A stretch of 64,000 bases of DNA from the NCBI RefSeq assembly GCF_003628145.1, contig NZ_RBZV01000003.1:310001-374000 (forward strand), read 5' to 3'. The notes beneath the pieces were generated by a model that did no database searches, was not told the origin of the DNA, and saw nothing but the letters and a program-made list of their open reading frames with translations. Positions within the stretch are counted from its first letter, which is position 1. Every line of letters starts with the position of its first letter. This stretch comes from Trinickia fusca. Lineage in GTDB: Bacteria; Pseudomonadota; Gammaproteobacteria; Burkholderiales; Burkholderiaceae. Both the position numbers and the translations under genes were made by a program. Of the stretch, positions 25,946-35,199 are shown in pieces.

Positions 25946-26721
25946 TCGGTAGATCCAGTCGATGTGCGATGCGCGAAGGCGTCGTCGAGGTTGGCGGCAA
26001 GGCGCGCCGCCAGCGTACGGGCCACGTCGTCCCAGCCGCAAGCGACGCCGAGCGTCGCCATATCGACCGTTTCGAGCCCGGCATAGCCGCACGGGTTGAT
26101 CGCGAGAAACGGCCGCAGGTCCATGTTCACGTTCAGGCTGACGCCGTGATAGCTGCATCCGTTGCGGATTCTGAGGCCCAGCGCCGCGATCTTCGCGCCC
26201 TCGTGCAGGCCGGCATGCGGCCCTGGCCCCACATAGATGCCGGGCGCGCCGGCCCGACGCACGCTCGCGAGATTATACGCCGCGAGGGTATCGATCACGG
26301 CGTCCTCGATCAGCGTGACGAGCTCGCGCACCATCAGGCGGCGGCGGCGCAAGTCGAGCAGCAGGTAGCCGACGATCTGGCCCGGGCCGTGATAGGTGAT
26401 CTGCCCGCCGCGGTCGACCTTGACGAGCGGAATGGACGGATCGGCCGCCAGCAGATGGGCGGGATCGCCAGCCTGGCCCAGCGTGAAAACGGGGGGGTGT
26501 TCGACGAGCCACAGCTCATCAGGCGTCTCGCTCGTGCGTGCATCGGTGAACGCGCGCATGGCGGCGAAGCTTTCTTCGTACGACTGCACACCGCGCCAGA
26601 TCACGTTCAGCGGCGGGCACTGGGGGGCCGGCGCGCTCGCGTGAGGCGGGGTGCTGGCTTGCGCAACGACCGACGGGACGGGCGGCGAGGAAACGGATTC
26701 GGAAACCGGCTCAGCACACAT
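25942..26721 (-). CDS. lipB: Octanoyl-[ACP]:protein N-octanoyltransferase
   Basis: Transfers octanoate from ACP to lipoyl domains, the step before LipA. The 259-residue protein shows [35 protein letters not shown], the catalytic lysine in [19 protein letters not shown] and the catalytic cysteine in [13 protein letters not shown]. The first 35 or so residues are a Ser/Ala/Pro-rich extension not needed for the fold; a later start is possible but none is clearly better. It overlaps lipA by 4 bp. Confidence 0.96.
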   Translation of the reverse strand: MCAEPVSESVSSPPVPSVVAQASTPPHASAPAPQCPPLNVIWRGVQSYEESFAAMRAFTDARTSETPDELWLVEHPPVFTLGQAGDPAHLLAADPSIPLVKVDRGGQITYHGPGQIVGYLLLDLRRRRLMVRELVTLIEDAVIDTLAAYNLASVRRAGAPGIYVGPGPHAGLHEGAKIAALGLRIRNGCSYHGVSLNVNMDLRPFLAINPCGYAGLETVDMATLGVACGWDDVARTLAARLAANLDDAFAHRTSTGSTE

Positions 26722-26853
26722 GATCGCGGCAGTTTACCGGAATCGGGCGCACCGCGCCCGAGCGGGTCACGCGCGGCAAAACACCTCACGGCATATAAGC
26801 CACGCGCTTTCGCGGCCGAGCGAGCCGTACCGCGCCGCGCCCGGCCTCCATGC

Positions 26854-27180
26854 TCATACTGTGCGCCACCCTCCGCGCCACTGCGCGGCGAGACGCTCGA
26901 TCTGCGTCGCAAACCAGTCGCGCGCGACAGCACTGCGAGCCAAAGGAGCACTAAACGCGACCTGGGCCGGCTTTGAGCTGCAAACGCTGAGCCACAGCCG
27001 CTCGCCGCGCCGCAGGACCAGCGACTCGCCATCGGCCAGCAGGTAGTCCTCGATGTCGTTGCTGCGCGTGACCCACACGCAAGCGCCGCTGACGCGCAAG
27101 CGCGTGCTGTGCGCAATCATCATCGGCACGGTTTCGTTAGGTTCGACTTCGAACGTGATGCTTGAGGAAATTTCTCGCAT
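26854..27180 (-). CDS. DUF2917 domain protein
   Basis: Protein of 108 residues matching the DUF2917 family, a small cupin-like fold common in Burkholderiaceae with no assigned function. The recognisable part is the N-terminal two thirds (TVPMMIAHSTRLRVSGACVWVTRSNDIEDYLLADGESL). The ATG at 27180 is preferred to the upstream start. It is divergent from a LysR-type regulator across 104 bp, so that regulator is the obvious candidate to control it. Confidence 0.82.
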   Translation of the reverse strand: MREISSSITFEVEPNETVPMMIAHSTRLRVSGACVWVTRSNDIEDYLLADGESLVLRRGERLWLSVCSSKPAQVAFSAPLARSAVARDWFATQIERLAAQWRGGWRTV

Positions 27181-27253
27181 GATCGGCTCCACCAAAGTAT
27201 CTATCGATGGCTAGAATCGTAATCACCGCAAGGATCAGCGTAAAACGATCAAT

Positions 27254-27271
27254 TCTCACGCCTATGTGAGA
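27254..27271. promoter_or_regulatory. Candidate LysR-type operator
   Basis: Perfect inverted repeat TCTCAC-N6-GTGAGA ending 13 bp before the LysR-type regulator ATG, in the divergent gap with DUF2917. Its placement suits autorepression. Confidence 0.55.
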
Positions 27272-27284
27272 TAAATTCACTAAT

Positions 27285-28193
27285 ATGGATCTGAGACAAC
27301 TGCCGGCGCTCAATGCGTTGAAGACCTTCGAGGCCGCGGCCCGTCACGAGAGCTTTTCGCGAGCCGGAGACGAGCTGTTCGTCACGCACGGCGCCGTGAG
27401 CCACCAGATGCGCGCGCTCGAGCGCGAACTCGGGGTCGCCCTGTTCGCGCGCGACGGCAAGCGCGTGCGGCTCACCGATGCGGGCAGACGCTACGCGAAG
27501 GACGTGCGTGCGGCGTTGATGGTGCTGGCCGACGCCACCCGCGAAGTGCGCTTGGGCCATCGCGAGCGGCGGCTGGTCGTGTCGTCGGTGTCGGCGCTGT
27601 CGGCGCGTTGGATCACGCCGCGCATCGGCCGCTTCATCGAACGCCATCCCGAGATCGATCTCGAGCTCGTCTCGACCAACGCCCTAGCCGATTTCGCACG
27701 CGACGACGTGGACGTGGCGATCCGCTTCGGTTCCGGCCGGTACGCCGATCTGCACAGCGAGCTGCTGCTCGAAGAGGTCTACTTCCCCGTGTGCTCGCCG
27801 AACCTGAACGGCGGACAGCTGCCGCGCACCCCGGCCGAGCTCGCGCACCTGAACCTGCTGCGCTCGGACGACGGGCTCTGGCGCACATGGTTCGACGCGG
27901 CAGGCGTGCCCGACGTCGTGGAACCGCGACGTGGCGTGCTCTATCAGGATTCGTCGAATTTGTTGCAGGCCGCGATCGACGGTCAGGGCGTCGCGCTCGT
28001 GCGCCGCTCGATTGCGATGGAGGCGATTGAAACGGGCGGACTCGTGCGGCTGTTCGCGATCGACGGACCCAGCCCGTGGAGCTATTACTTCGTGTGTCCG
28101 CCGCCGCTATTGGCAAGCCCGCGCGTGCAAGCGTTCCGCGATTGGCTCTGGGAAGAGGTGGAGGCGTTTCGCGCCCGTTATGCCGGCGCTTGA
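27285..28193 (+). CDS. LysR family transcriptional regulator (GcvA-like)
   Basis: LTTR of 302 residues. The N-terminal winged helix-turn-helix (LNALKTFEAAARHESFSRAGDELFVTHGAVSHQMRALERELG, given here as its span 10-51) has the F-T-H-G-A-V-S-H-Q recognition helix typical of the GcvA/AmpR branch. A periplasmic-binding-like effector domain occupies 90-300. In E. coli an LTTR gene (ybeF) occupies the equivalent place in the lip cluster. The target is probably DUF2917, itself, or both. Confidence 0.9.
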   Translation: MDLRQLPALNALKTFEAAARHESFSRAGDELFVTHGAVSHQMRALERELGVALFARDGKRVRLTDAGRRYAKDVRAALMVLADATREVRLGHRERRLVVSSVSALSARWITPRIGRFIERHPEIDLELVSTNALADFARDDVDVAIRFGSGRYADLHSELLLEEVYFPVCSPNLNGGQLPRTPAELAHLNLLRSDDGLWRTWFDAAGVPDVVEPRRGVLYQDSSNLLQAAIDGQGVALVRRSIAMEAIETGGLVRLFAIDGPSPWSYYFVCPPPLLASPRVQAFRDWLWEEVEAFRARYAGA

Positions 28194-28269
28194 GCGCAGG
28201 TGAGCGCGCTCTCCCGCGCAAGCGGACGGCAGCGGACGAAACGCCCGCTGCCGCGATGCTTGGTCGTCC

Positions 28270-28563
28270 TTAGAGAACGACCGACACCATCGGATGGCCG
28301 GTCAGCGCGCGATAGATGTCGTCGAGTTGGGCACGGTTCACCGCGTGCACCGTCACGGTCACCCCGACATAGTTGCCGCCGCTCGAGGCCCGTACCTCGA
28401 CGCGCTCGGCGTCGAAAGTGGGGTCGAACTGACGCACGACCGCGACGATCGTGTCGGTAAAGTCAGGGTGCGACTTGCCCATGACCTTGATCGGAAAGTC
28501 GCACGGAAACTCGATCAACGATTCGTCCGATGGGCCCATAGCCTTCTCCGTCATAGCAGTCAC
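28270..28563 (-). CDS. ybeD: YbeD family DUF493 protein
   Basis: Small alpha/beta protein of 97 residues of the YbeD/DUF493 family. SLIEFPCDFPIKVMGKS and the C-terminal IYRALTGHPMVSVVL are conserved. The family resembles an ACT-like regulatory domain and is linked by gene order to lipoate synthesis, though its biochemical role is not established. Its ATG overlaps the dacA stop by 4 bp, so it is translated with the carboxypeptidase. Confidence 0.93.
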   Translation of the reverse strand: MTAMTEKAMGPSDESLIEFPCDFPIKVMGKSHPDFTDTIVAVVRQFDPTFDAERVEVRASSGGNYVGVTVTVHAVNRAQLDDIYRALTGHPMVSVVL

Positions 28564-29798
28564 TTCTTCTTGCCGAACATCAGCATCAGCGAATCCCAGA
28601 CGCGGCCGCCGATGCCGGCCTGCGGCACCTCTTGAAGCGCGACGATCGGGAATTGCGCAAGCGCCTTGCCGTCAGCCACGATCTGCACCGTACCCACCGG
28701 CTGGCCGTTCGCGATCGGCGCGATCAGCGGCGCGTTCAAGGTGATTTGCGGCTTGACCTTGTCGCCCATGCCGCGCGGCACCGTCACGTATTGATCGGTC
28801 TTGACGCCGACGGACACCGTATCGGCCTTGCCCTTGTACACGCGCGACGCCTGCACGGGCTGATTGGCCTTGAACAGGCGCACCGTGTCGTAGGCGCTAT
28901 AGCCGTAGTTCAGCATCTTCATGCTGTCCTCGACGCGATCGTGCTCTTTCTGCTCGCCCATCATCACGCTGACCAGACGACGCGACGCATCGGCCGTGCC
29001 CGGCACCGAGCGCTTGGCCGACGCGATCAGGCAGTAGCCGGCCGCTTGCGTGTGGCCCGTCTTCAGGCCGTCGACGGACGAATCGAGCCACAGCAGACGG
29101 TTGCGGTTCGGCTGCTTGATCTTGTTGTACGTGAATTCCTTGACCGAAAAGATGTTGTAGTACTCGGGGAAGTCGCGGATCAAGTGCGCCGACAGCGTCG
29201 CGAGATCGCCCGCCGTCGTGTAGTGCTGCGGATCGGGCATGCCGTTCACGTCGGCATAATGCGTACCCTTCATGCCGAGACGCTGCGCCTCGGTGTTCAT
29301 CATGTCGACGAAGTGCGCCTCGCTGCCGCCGACGAGTTCGGCCAGCGCGATCGCGGCATCGTTGCCCGATTGGATGATCATGCCGTACACGAGGTCGTGC
29401 ACCGTGACGGGCTTCTCGGCTTCGATGAACATGCGCGATTCGTCGTTGCGAACACGGCGCACGGCCAGGCTCGGCGTGACCATCTGGTCCATCGAGATCT
29501 TTTTCGTCTGCAGCGCTTCGAAGACGAGGTACGCCGTCATCAGCTTGGTCAGCGAGGCCGGTTCGACGCGCTCGTCGGCGTTACCCGATGCGAGCACCTG
29601 ATTGGCCGTGGCATCGACGAGCACCCACGAGTGCGCGTTGACGGCCGGCGGCGGCACCTGCGCCGAAGCAGCCGGCGCGTAGGCGACGGCGGCCGCGACC
29701 GCTGCCGCGGCTAGCAGGCCGACCGGTACGGTGCGGCCGATTGGTTCGGAAATAAGGGACGAGGCAAACGACGGGATGCCGGGGAAGGTAGAACGCAT
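28560..29798 (-). CDS. dacA: D-alanyl-D-alanine carboxypeptidase (PBP5/6 family)
   Basis: Periplasmic penicillin-binding protein of 412 residues that trims pentapeptide stems in peptidoglycan. The signal segment is at about 20-47, and the catalytic triad of motifs is visible: SLTK (Ser-x-x-Lys) in PASLTKLMTAY, SGN in IIQSGNDAAIAL and KTG in GLKTGHTQAAGY. A C-terminal beta domain ends in a short amphipathic KVWDSLMLMFGKKK-like tail (here RVWDSLMLMFGKKK) as in membrane-attached PBP5. The gene order dacA-ybeD-LTTR-DUF2917-lipB-lipA recalls E. coli. Confidence 0.94.
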   Translation of the reverse strand: MRSTFPGIPSFASSLISEPIGRTVPVGLLAAAAVAAAVAYAPAASAQVPPPAVNAHSWVLVDATANQVLASGNADERVEPASLTKLMTAYLVFEALQTKKISMDQMVTPSLAVRRVRNDESRMFIEAEKPVTVHDLVYGMIIQSGNDAAIALAELVGGSEAHFVDMMNTEAQRLGMKGTHYADVNGMPDPQHYTTAGDLATLSAHLIRDFPEYYNIFSVKEFTYNKIKQPNRNRLLWLDSSVDGLKTGHTQAAGYCLIASAKRSVPGTADASRRLVSVMMGEQKEHDRVEDSMKMLNYGYSAYDTVRLFKANQPVQASRVYKGKADTVSVGVKTDQYVTVPRGMGDKVKPQITLNAPLIAPIANGQPVGTVQIVADGKALAQFPIVALQEVPQAGIGGRVWDSLMLMFGKKK

Positions 29799-30136
29799 AG
29801 ATCGATTCGTGCAGATAGAGCATTGCGCGCGATGCGCGCGACAGGGGAGCGCCAGCGAGGGACAGGCGACGCGCCGTCAGCACCGCGAAACAGCAATCGA
29901 TGCGGTCGGTGCGGCGCCCGTTGGACTGGCGGCGACGCGTTTCGGTTCACGCGAACACCGTAACGGCGATCGACTCCCGCTCGACATCCGCCCCGGCGGA
30001 CAGGGCAGGCGGAAAGTCGCGTCGACGCGTGGCGGCGCGCAAAAAAATTGCGCCCATTATACGCGGCGCGTCGCCGCGAATTTTCATTTTAGACGGACCT
30101 GTATGCGTGAATGCAACGCGCGCCGGTCGTGAGCGC
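29799..30136. other. 338-bp gap upstream of dacA
   Basis: No gene is supported. On the minus strand a TATAAT box (30056-30061) is followed by a small hairpin with GCGCAA and TTGCGC arms around a T-run, leaving a leader of about 245 nt before dacA. No clear -35 is seen. Confidence 0.5.
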
Positions 30137-30781
30137 TCAACGCCATGCGTCGACGACGATGCGCTTGAGCACGTGCAACTTTCGGTGCAGGAAATGTTCC
30201 GCACCCGGAATCACGATGACCGGCAGTTCCTGCGGCCGAGCCCAGTCGAGCACGGACGTCAGCGGCACCGTATCGTCGATTTCGCCGTGAATGACGAGCG
30301 TGTTCTCGGGCACGGGCGCCACTTCCCAACGGCTCGCAGCCGTGCCGACGAACACCAGGCGCTCGATGGATTCGCCCGCCTCGCGCAGCGTGGCGGCCAC
30401 GTGCGACAGCACATAGGTGCCGAACGAAAAGCCCGCGAGCACGAGCGGCAGCTCACGTTGCCCCGGCTGTGCACGCATGTGAGCGATCACGGCGAGCAGA
30501 TCGTCGCGCTCGCCGATGCCGTTGTCGTGCTCCCCCTCGGTCCCGCCCACGCCACGAAAATTCGAGCGGTACGTCGTGTAACCGAGCTGCACGAGCGTGC
30601 GCGCGAGCGTCTGCGCAACTTTGTTGTCCATCGAGCCGCCGAACAGCGGGTGCGGATGGGCCACGAGCGCGAGACCGCGCGCCGGGGCCGTCTCGTCGCG
30701 CACGCTATCGGGCACGTCGAGCGCGACCTCGATCCTCCCGACCGGACCGTCGATCAGGAACTTCTTCGTCTGAGCATTCAT
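30137..30781 (-). CDS. Alpha/beta hydrolase (COG2945-like)
   Basis: Single-domain alpha/beta hydrolase of 214 residues. The nucleophile elbow is GFSFGTYV, RSNFRGVGGTEGEHD forms the oxyanion region, and HGEIDDTVPL with GAEHFLHRKLHVL supply the acid and the catalytic histidine. The substrate is unknown. It is 18 bp downstream of the thioredoxin-like ferredoxin, so the two are likely cotranscribed, but no functional link is known to me. Confidence 0.9.
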   Translation of the reverse strand: MNAQTKKFLIDGPVGRIEVALDVPDSVRDETAPARGLALVAHPHPLFGGSMDNKVAQTLARTLVQLGYTTYRSNFRGVGGTEGEHDNGIGERDDLLAVIAHMRAQPGQRELPLVLAGFSFGTYVLSHVAATLREAGESIERLVFVGTAASRWEVAPVPENTLVIHGEIDDTVPLTSVLDWARPQELPVIVIPGAEHFLHRKLHVLKRIVVDAWR

Positions 30782-30799
30782 CGCGATACCGCCGTTCGT

Positions 30800-31123
30800 T
30801 CAACGATCGATCAGCAATCGCTCGACGACCTTACCGTTCGCCAAATGGGAATCGACGATCTCGTCGATGTCGGTCTCGTCGACGTACGTGTACCAAGTCC
30901 CTTCCGGATACACGACGACGGTCGGTCCTTGCTCGCAGCGATCGAGGCACCCGGCCTTGTTGATGCGCACCTTGCCGGGGCCCGACAGGTCCAGTTGCTT
31001 CACGCGCTTCTTGGCGTGTTCCTGCATCGTCTGCGCGTTGCAGTTGGCGCAGCTCGGGCGTTCGGCGCCGGGCTCGCGCTGATTGGTGCAGAAAAAGACG
31101 TGGTACTTGTAGAAGGAATCCAT
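30800..31123 (-). CDS. Thioredoxin-like [2Fe-2S] ferredoxin
   Basis: Protein of 107 residues of the thioredoxin-like 2Fe-2S ferredoxin family. The four cysteines are C12 (FFCTNQR), C25/C28 (SCANC) and the C-terminal pair in AGCLDRCEQGPTVVVYPEG, which bind the cluster in the family. The ATG at 31123 is preferred over longer frames, since the family begins with a short YKYHVFFCTN strand. A TATAAT box at 31227-31232 lies about 100 bp upstream. Confidence 0.9.
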   Translation of the reverse strand: MDSFYKYHVFFCTNQREPGAERPSCANCNAQTMQEHAKKRVKQLDLSGPGKVRINKAGCLDRCEQGPTVVVYPEGTWYTYVDETDIDEIVDSHLANGKVVERLLIDR

Positions 31124-31320
31124 GTTCTCGCGGAATGTCGGGATGTGGAGGGTGCGGGCGAGGCGCGGTGCAATGTGTCGCGTCGTCGCGCGGTGAGCCC
31201 GCCGGTATGCAGAAAAGATCGGGCTGATTATAGCGACCGCCGCACACGTTCGCTGATGCACAGACCGGCACGCTCGATGAATCGAACAGACCGATCACTC
31301 CAATACCACGCATGCGTCCG

Positions 31321-31968
31321 TCACGGCGTGCTGGCGAACGTCTGCATGCCGAGCCACGCGACGAGCTGCGCGACGAATTCATCGCTTGCCACAGCCAGCG
31401 CATGCACCCCGCCGGCCGCGTTCGGGAGGTCGGCCGGCGCACGCGCGACGAACGTGCGCTGCGCCAGCACTTTTCCCGCGCGCGAAAGCGTGACACGCGC
31501 GGTGAGCGCGCCAATGCTCTGCCCTTCACTGTCGAACACCTGTTCGAACTGTTCGAGATCGACCGTCAGCAGCGGCGCATCGACAGCCTCCCCGCCTGCG
31601 AGCACCGCCCCTTGCGCGGCCAGTGCCGCGCGCACGCGCTGCGTGAGGAGCAGCGCGGGTGTCATCGTCCAATGGCTGTTCGCGTAGGCCGCCGTGCGCC
31701 GCGGGTCCGCATAGCTGAGACGATAGAGGATCGCATCGCTGTCGAGCGCATGCGATGCGCGTACCTCGAACACGCGCATCGTCACCGGCAGCTTGTCCGC
31801 GGAAGGAGGCACGGCCGCGGCCGGCCCCAGATCGAAGCGAACGTTCGAGACAGCCGCCGGCGTGCCGAACGAACACGCGGCGAGCAAGGCGCAGGCGCCG
31901 AGCGTGCAGGCCAGCGCGACGCGCATGAACCGCCCCGCGAAACGATCGAGTCGAGCTCGAGCTTGCAT
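31321..31968 (-). CDS. ABC-type transport auxiliary lipoprotein (PqiC/DUF330-like)
   Basis: Outer-membrane or periplasmic lipoprotein of 215 residues closing the mla-type operon. After an Arg-rich n-region there is a lipobox LLAAC (cysteine about C32). The PqiC-like domain follows. Start codons at 31977 and 31968 compete; the AAAGGA box is 9 bp from 31968 but only 1 bp from 31977, so 31968 is chosen. It is 25 bp after the MCE gene. The lipoprotein probably tethers the transporter to the outer membrane. Confidence 0.88.
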   Translation of the reverse strand: MQARARLDRFAGRFMRVALACTLGACALLAACSFGTPAAVSNVRFDLGPAAAVPPSADKLPVTMRVFEVRASHALDSDAILYRLSYADPRRTAAYANSHWTMTPALLLTQRVRAALAAQGAVLAGGEAVDAPLLTVDLEQFEQVFDSEGQSIGALTARVTLSRAGKVLAQRTFVARAPADLPNAAGGVHALAVASDEFVAQLVAWLGMQTFASTP

Positions 31969-31993
31969 AGTCGTCATTCCTTTGCGATCCCAT

Positions 31994-32959
31994 TCAGCGC
32001 GCCGGATGGTCGGCACCCGGCCACTTGAAGCCGGGCTCGCCCGGCCCCGGCGCCGCACCAGCCACCCCGAACAGCACGCTCTTCGGGCTCGTGCTGAACA
32101 CGTCGGCCGCGCGATCGACCGAGCGCGCCGCACCGCCCACGTCGGCTGCGAGCGCGCTCATGCGCGGCAGCGTTTCGTAGTCGAGACGTGCCGACATGCC
32201 CTGCAACGCCGAATCCATCTGCCCGACAGCCGCGCCCGCCCGATCGGCCGCGGCACCGATCTTGTCGAGGTTCGACACGAGCGGGCCGCCCGGCGCATTC
32301 AGATTCGTCACCAGCGTGTTCGTCGACGCGAGCGTGCGTTGCAGTGCGCTCAATGTTGCCGGCATCTGCTGAGCGGCCGGGCCCGCCTGCTGCGCCAGCA
32401 CGGTCACCGCGTCGGCCGCGTGCTGCAGGCTGGCGGCCGTCGCGATCAGCTGCTTGCGCGTGTCGGCCGAGAGCATCTCGTCGACGTGCCCCGCCACGCT
32501 CTGCAGCTCGCGCAACAGTACGTCGCCGCGCTCTTGCAGCTGATCGAGCAGGCCAGGCCGCATCGGCAACTGCGCGACGTGCTTCACCGACGACGGCACG
32601 GGTGTCAAATCGCTTCCGGTGTCGTCGAGCTGCACGAACGCGATGCCGGTCACCCCCTGCAGGCCGAGGCTGCCGTACGTCGAGCGCGTGATCGGCGCCG
32701 CCTTGTCGACGAGGATGCGGATCACGATCTGCCCCGGATGCTCGCGATCGAAGCGAATCGACTCCACCTTGCCGACCTCGAGCCCGCGATAGCGCACATC
32801 GGCATCGGTCGACAGGCCCGTCACGTTCGTGCGCGAGATGAGGTCGTACGGCACGCGCACCACGTGATCGAAGTTGAACCAGAACGCGGCAACGCCGATC
32901 GCGACCGTCAAGCCGATCGCGAAGAGCCCCGCCATGAATGCATGTGACTTGTTTTCCAT
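31994..32959 (-). CDS. MlaD/MCE family substrate-binding protein
   Basis: Periplasmic, membrane-anchored MCE protein of 321 residues. One transmembrane helix (about 8-30) is followed by a single MCE domain (VPYDLISRTNVTGLSTDADVRYRGLEVGKVESI), then a long helical tail. The tail is much longer than in E. coli MlaD (about 183 residues), more like PqiB/MCE-tail proteins. A GAGGA box precedes the ATG. It belongs to the phospholipid transporter with the MlaF-like and MlaE-like genes upstream. Confidence 0.9.
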   Translation of the reverse strand: MENKSHAFMAGLFAIGLTVAIGVAAFWFNFDHVVRVPYDLISRTNVTGLSTDADVRYRGLEVGKVESIRFDREHPGQIVIRILVDKAAPITRSTYGSLGLQGVTGIAFVQLDDTGSDLTPVPSSVKHVAQLPMRPGLLDQLQERGDVLLRELQSVAGHVDEMLSADTRKQLIATAASLQHAADAVTVLAQQAGPAAQQMPATLSALQRTLASTNTLVTNLNAPGGPLVSNLDKIGAAADRAGAAVGQMDSALQGMSARLDYETLPRMSALAADVGGAARSVDRAADVFSTSPKSVLFGVAGAAPGPGEPGFKWPGADHPAR

Positions 32960-33025
32960 GCGCAACTGTCCTCGTTCCCCGTTAGGCTGCCCGCCGCGTG
33001 CCCGGTTCGTGTCGCCGCACGCGCG

Positions 33026-33904
33026 TCATAGCGATACCTCCGACGATGCCGAGGCGAGCGCGGCCGGCGGCAATTTCGCGCGGCGCTCGGGCGGCAAGGC
33101 CTGCAACGCGCGCCGGCCGCGCCGCCCGAGAAAAAACTCGCGGATGAACGGATGATCGACGCCCGCGGCCTCCTCGACGCTCGCCGCGACGAGCACCTTG
33201 CGGTCGGCGATCACCGCCACGCGCGTCGACAGCGACGTCATCGTGTCGAGATCGTGCGTGACCATCACGACTGTCAAGCCGAGCGCACGATGCAGCGTCG
33301 CGATGAGCTCGACGAACTCCTCCGACGACTGCGGATCGAGCCCGGCGGTGGGCTCGTCGAGAAACAGCAGCTCGGGCTCGAGCGCGAGCGCACGGGCGAT
33401 GCCCACGCGCTTGACCATGCCGCCCGACAACGCGGCCGGCATCTTCGACGCGTGCTTGCACGGCAGCCCCACCATCTCGAGCTTGAGCATCACGATGTCG
33501 CGCAACAGCGCCCGCGGCACGCGTCCGAGTTCGCGCAGCGGCTGCGCGATGTTGTCGAACACCGACAGCGACGAGAACAGCGCGCCTTGCTGAAACAGCA
33601 TGCCCATGCGGCTGCGCATGAGCCGCGCCGTGTGTGCGTCGATGCTCGCCGTATCCTGGCCGAACACGCGGATCGTGCCCGATGTCTGCCGCTCGAGCCC
33701 TAGAATCTGGCGCACGAGCGTCGTCTTGCCGGAGCCCGAGCCGCCGACGACCGCCACGATCTCGCCGCGCCGCACATCGAAGTCCAAATGCTCGTGAATG
33801 ACGGTGCGGCCGTAACGTTTGGTCAAGCCGACCACCTCGATCACGTGCTCGGCAATGGTCGGCGGCGGCCGATCGCGTACGGCAGCGGATAGCGGCGCAA
33901 TCAT
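33026..33904 (-). CDS. mlaF: MlaF-like phospholipid ABC transporter ATPase
   Basis: ABC ATPase of 292 residues. Walker A GGSGSGKTTL, signature LSGGMVKRVGIARAL, Walker B LLFLDEPTAGLDP and the switch histidine in VMVTHD are all intact. A C-terminal tail (about 255-292) beyond the core includes GRRGRRALQALPP, basic and of unknown use. The ATG at 33904 overlaps the permease stop (ATGA). Confidence 0.95.
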   Translation of the reverse strand: MIAPLSAAVRDRPPPTIAEHVIEVVGLTKRYGRTVIHEHLDFDVRRGEIVAVVGGSGSGKTTLVRQILGLERQTSGTIRVFGQDTASIDAHTARLMRSRMGMLFQQGALFSSLSVFDNIAQPLRELGRVPRALLRDIVMLKLEMVGLPCKHASKMPAALSGGMVKRVGIARALALEPELLFLDEPTAGLDPQSSEEFVELIATLHRALGLTVVMVTHDLDTMTSLSTRVAVIADRKVLVAASVEEAAGVDHPFIREFFLGRRGRRALQALPPERRAKLPPAALASASSEVSL

Positions 33905-35031
33905 CGCAGCCCCACATTCTGAAACACGATCGCGAAGATCGCATCGGCCAGGATCACGACCGTGATCGCCGTGACCACCGACGACGTCGTGCCAGCCCCG
34001 AGACTTTGCGAGTTCGGCTTGATGCGAAAGCCGAAGTGGCAACCGACGATCGCGATCAGCATGCCGAACGCGACACCTTTGCCCAAGCCGATCCACAGAT
34101 TCTCGATCGGCACGACGCTGGGCAGCGCGCGCACGAAAAAGACGAAATCGATGCCGAGCACGAGCCGTGCGGCAATCGCGCCGCCGATCAGCGCGATGAC
34201 GTTGGTCCACATGACGAGCAGCGGCATCGCGATCGCAAGCGCCACGACACGCGGCAAGATGAGCCGCAGACCGTGCGAAATGCCCATCACGCGCATCGCG
34301 TCGAGCTCTTCGGTCACGCGCATGACGCCGATCTGCGCCGTGATCGCCGAACCCGAGCGGCCCGCGACGAGAATCGCCGCCAGCACGGGACCGAGTTCGC
34401 GGATCACAGAGAGGCCGAGAATGTTGACGATGTACTGGTTCGCCCCGAACAGACGCAGCTGCTGCGCGGACAGGTAGCTCAGCACGATGCCGATGAGGAA
34501 CGCGACGAGCGCCGTGATCGGCAGCGCCCTCGTGCCCGACTGGTAGACGTTGGCCGAGATTTCCGTCCACGGCGCGCTGGCCGGGCGGCGCAACACCCTC
34601 AGCGCATCGAGCACGACGCGTCCGAACATCGTGATGCCGCCCGTCACGTGATCGGCGAACCGGAAGATGGCCAAGCCGAGCGCCGTGATCAGGTCGATGC
34701 GCTCGACGGGCTCAGGCTCCTCGCGTTGCGTCTCGAGCAGCGCGATACGGGCGAAGATGTCGCGCTGCGTCTCGGTCAGCGCGACGTGCTCGGGCAACTT
34801 GCGCCCCCAGACCCGCCACAGGGCCTGACCGCCGACGTGATCCATGCGCTCGATGTTCGCCAGATCCCAGCGCGCCGCCGTGGCGTGCGCGAGCGCGGCA
34901 AGACGCGTCGACGCGCCGCTGCGTGCGCGATCGCGCGCGAGCGCCAGCGCCGTCCATTGGCCGGACAGGCGCACGAGCGGGCCGGGGCTGCCGGCGTCGA
35001 CTTGCAGACCAGGAGGCGTATCGAAGTCCAC
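33901..35031 (-). CDS. mlaE: MlaE-like permease with N-terminal STAS-type domain
   Basis: Inner-membrane permease of 376 residues. The first 100 residues form a soluble domain resembling STAS (WTALALARDRA, DLANIERMDHVGGQALWRVWG), the kind of domain that in E. coli Mla is the separate MlaB. The MlaE permease follows, with ISANVYQSGTRALPITALVAFLIG and the family stretch IRELGPVLAAILVAGRSGSA. A TACAAT box at 35064-35069 may be its -10. With mlaF, the MCE gene and the lipoprotein it makes an intact four-gene transporter, without an MlaC gene. Confidence 0.93.
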   Translation of the reverse strand: MDFDTPPGLQVDAGSPGPLVRLSGQWTALALARDRARSGASTRLAALAHATAARWDLANIERMDHVGGQALWRVWGRKLPEHVALTETQRDIFARIALLETQREEPEPVERIDLITALGLAIFRFADHVTGGITMFGRVVLDALRVLRRPASAPWTEISANVYQSGTRALPITALVAFLIGIVLSYLSAQQLRLFGANQYIVNILGLSVIRELGPVLAAILVAGRSGSAITAQIGVMRVTEELDAMRVMGISHGLRLILPRVVALAIAMPLLVMWTNVIALIGGAIAARLVLGIDFVFFVRALPSVVPIENLWIGLGKGVAFGMLIAIVGCHFGFRIKPNSQSLGAGTTSSVVTAITVVILADAIFAIVFQNVGLR

Positions 35032-35186
35032 GTGGATGAAGAGCGCAGCGATGAACTGGGGTCATTGTAGCCAAGGCGGTGCGTTGCCCGCAGCGACTCG
35101 ATATCCCGCCGCTCCGGGGACGCTCGGCGACTGCCTCGACGTGCCACATTGAGCGCTGAAGCGAGGCTATGGTGCGGCCCTACTAC

Positions 35187-35192
35187 TACAAT
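35187..35192 (+). promoter_or_regulatory. Candidate -10 box giving leaderless birA mRNA
   Basis: TACAAT ends 7 bp before the birA ATG at 35200, and no Shine-Dalgarno-like sequence precedes that ATG. A transcript starting at the normal distance would begin at or next to the start codon. Confidence 0.4.
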
Positions 35193-35199
35193 ACGCATC

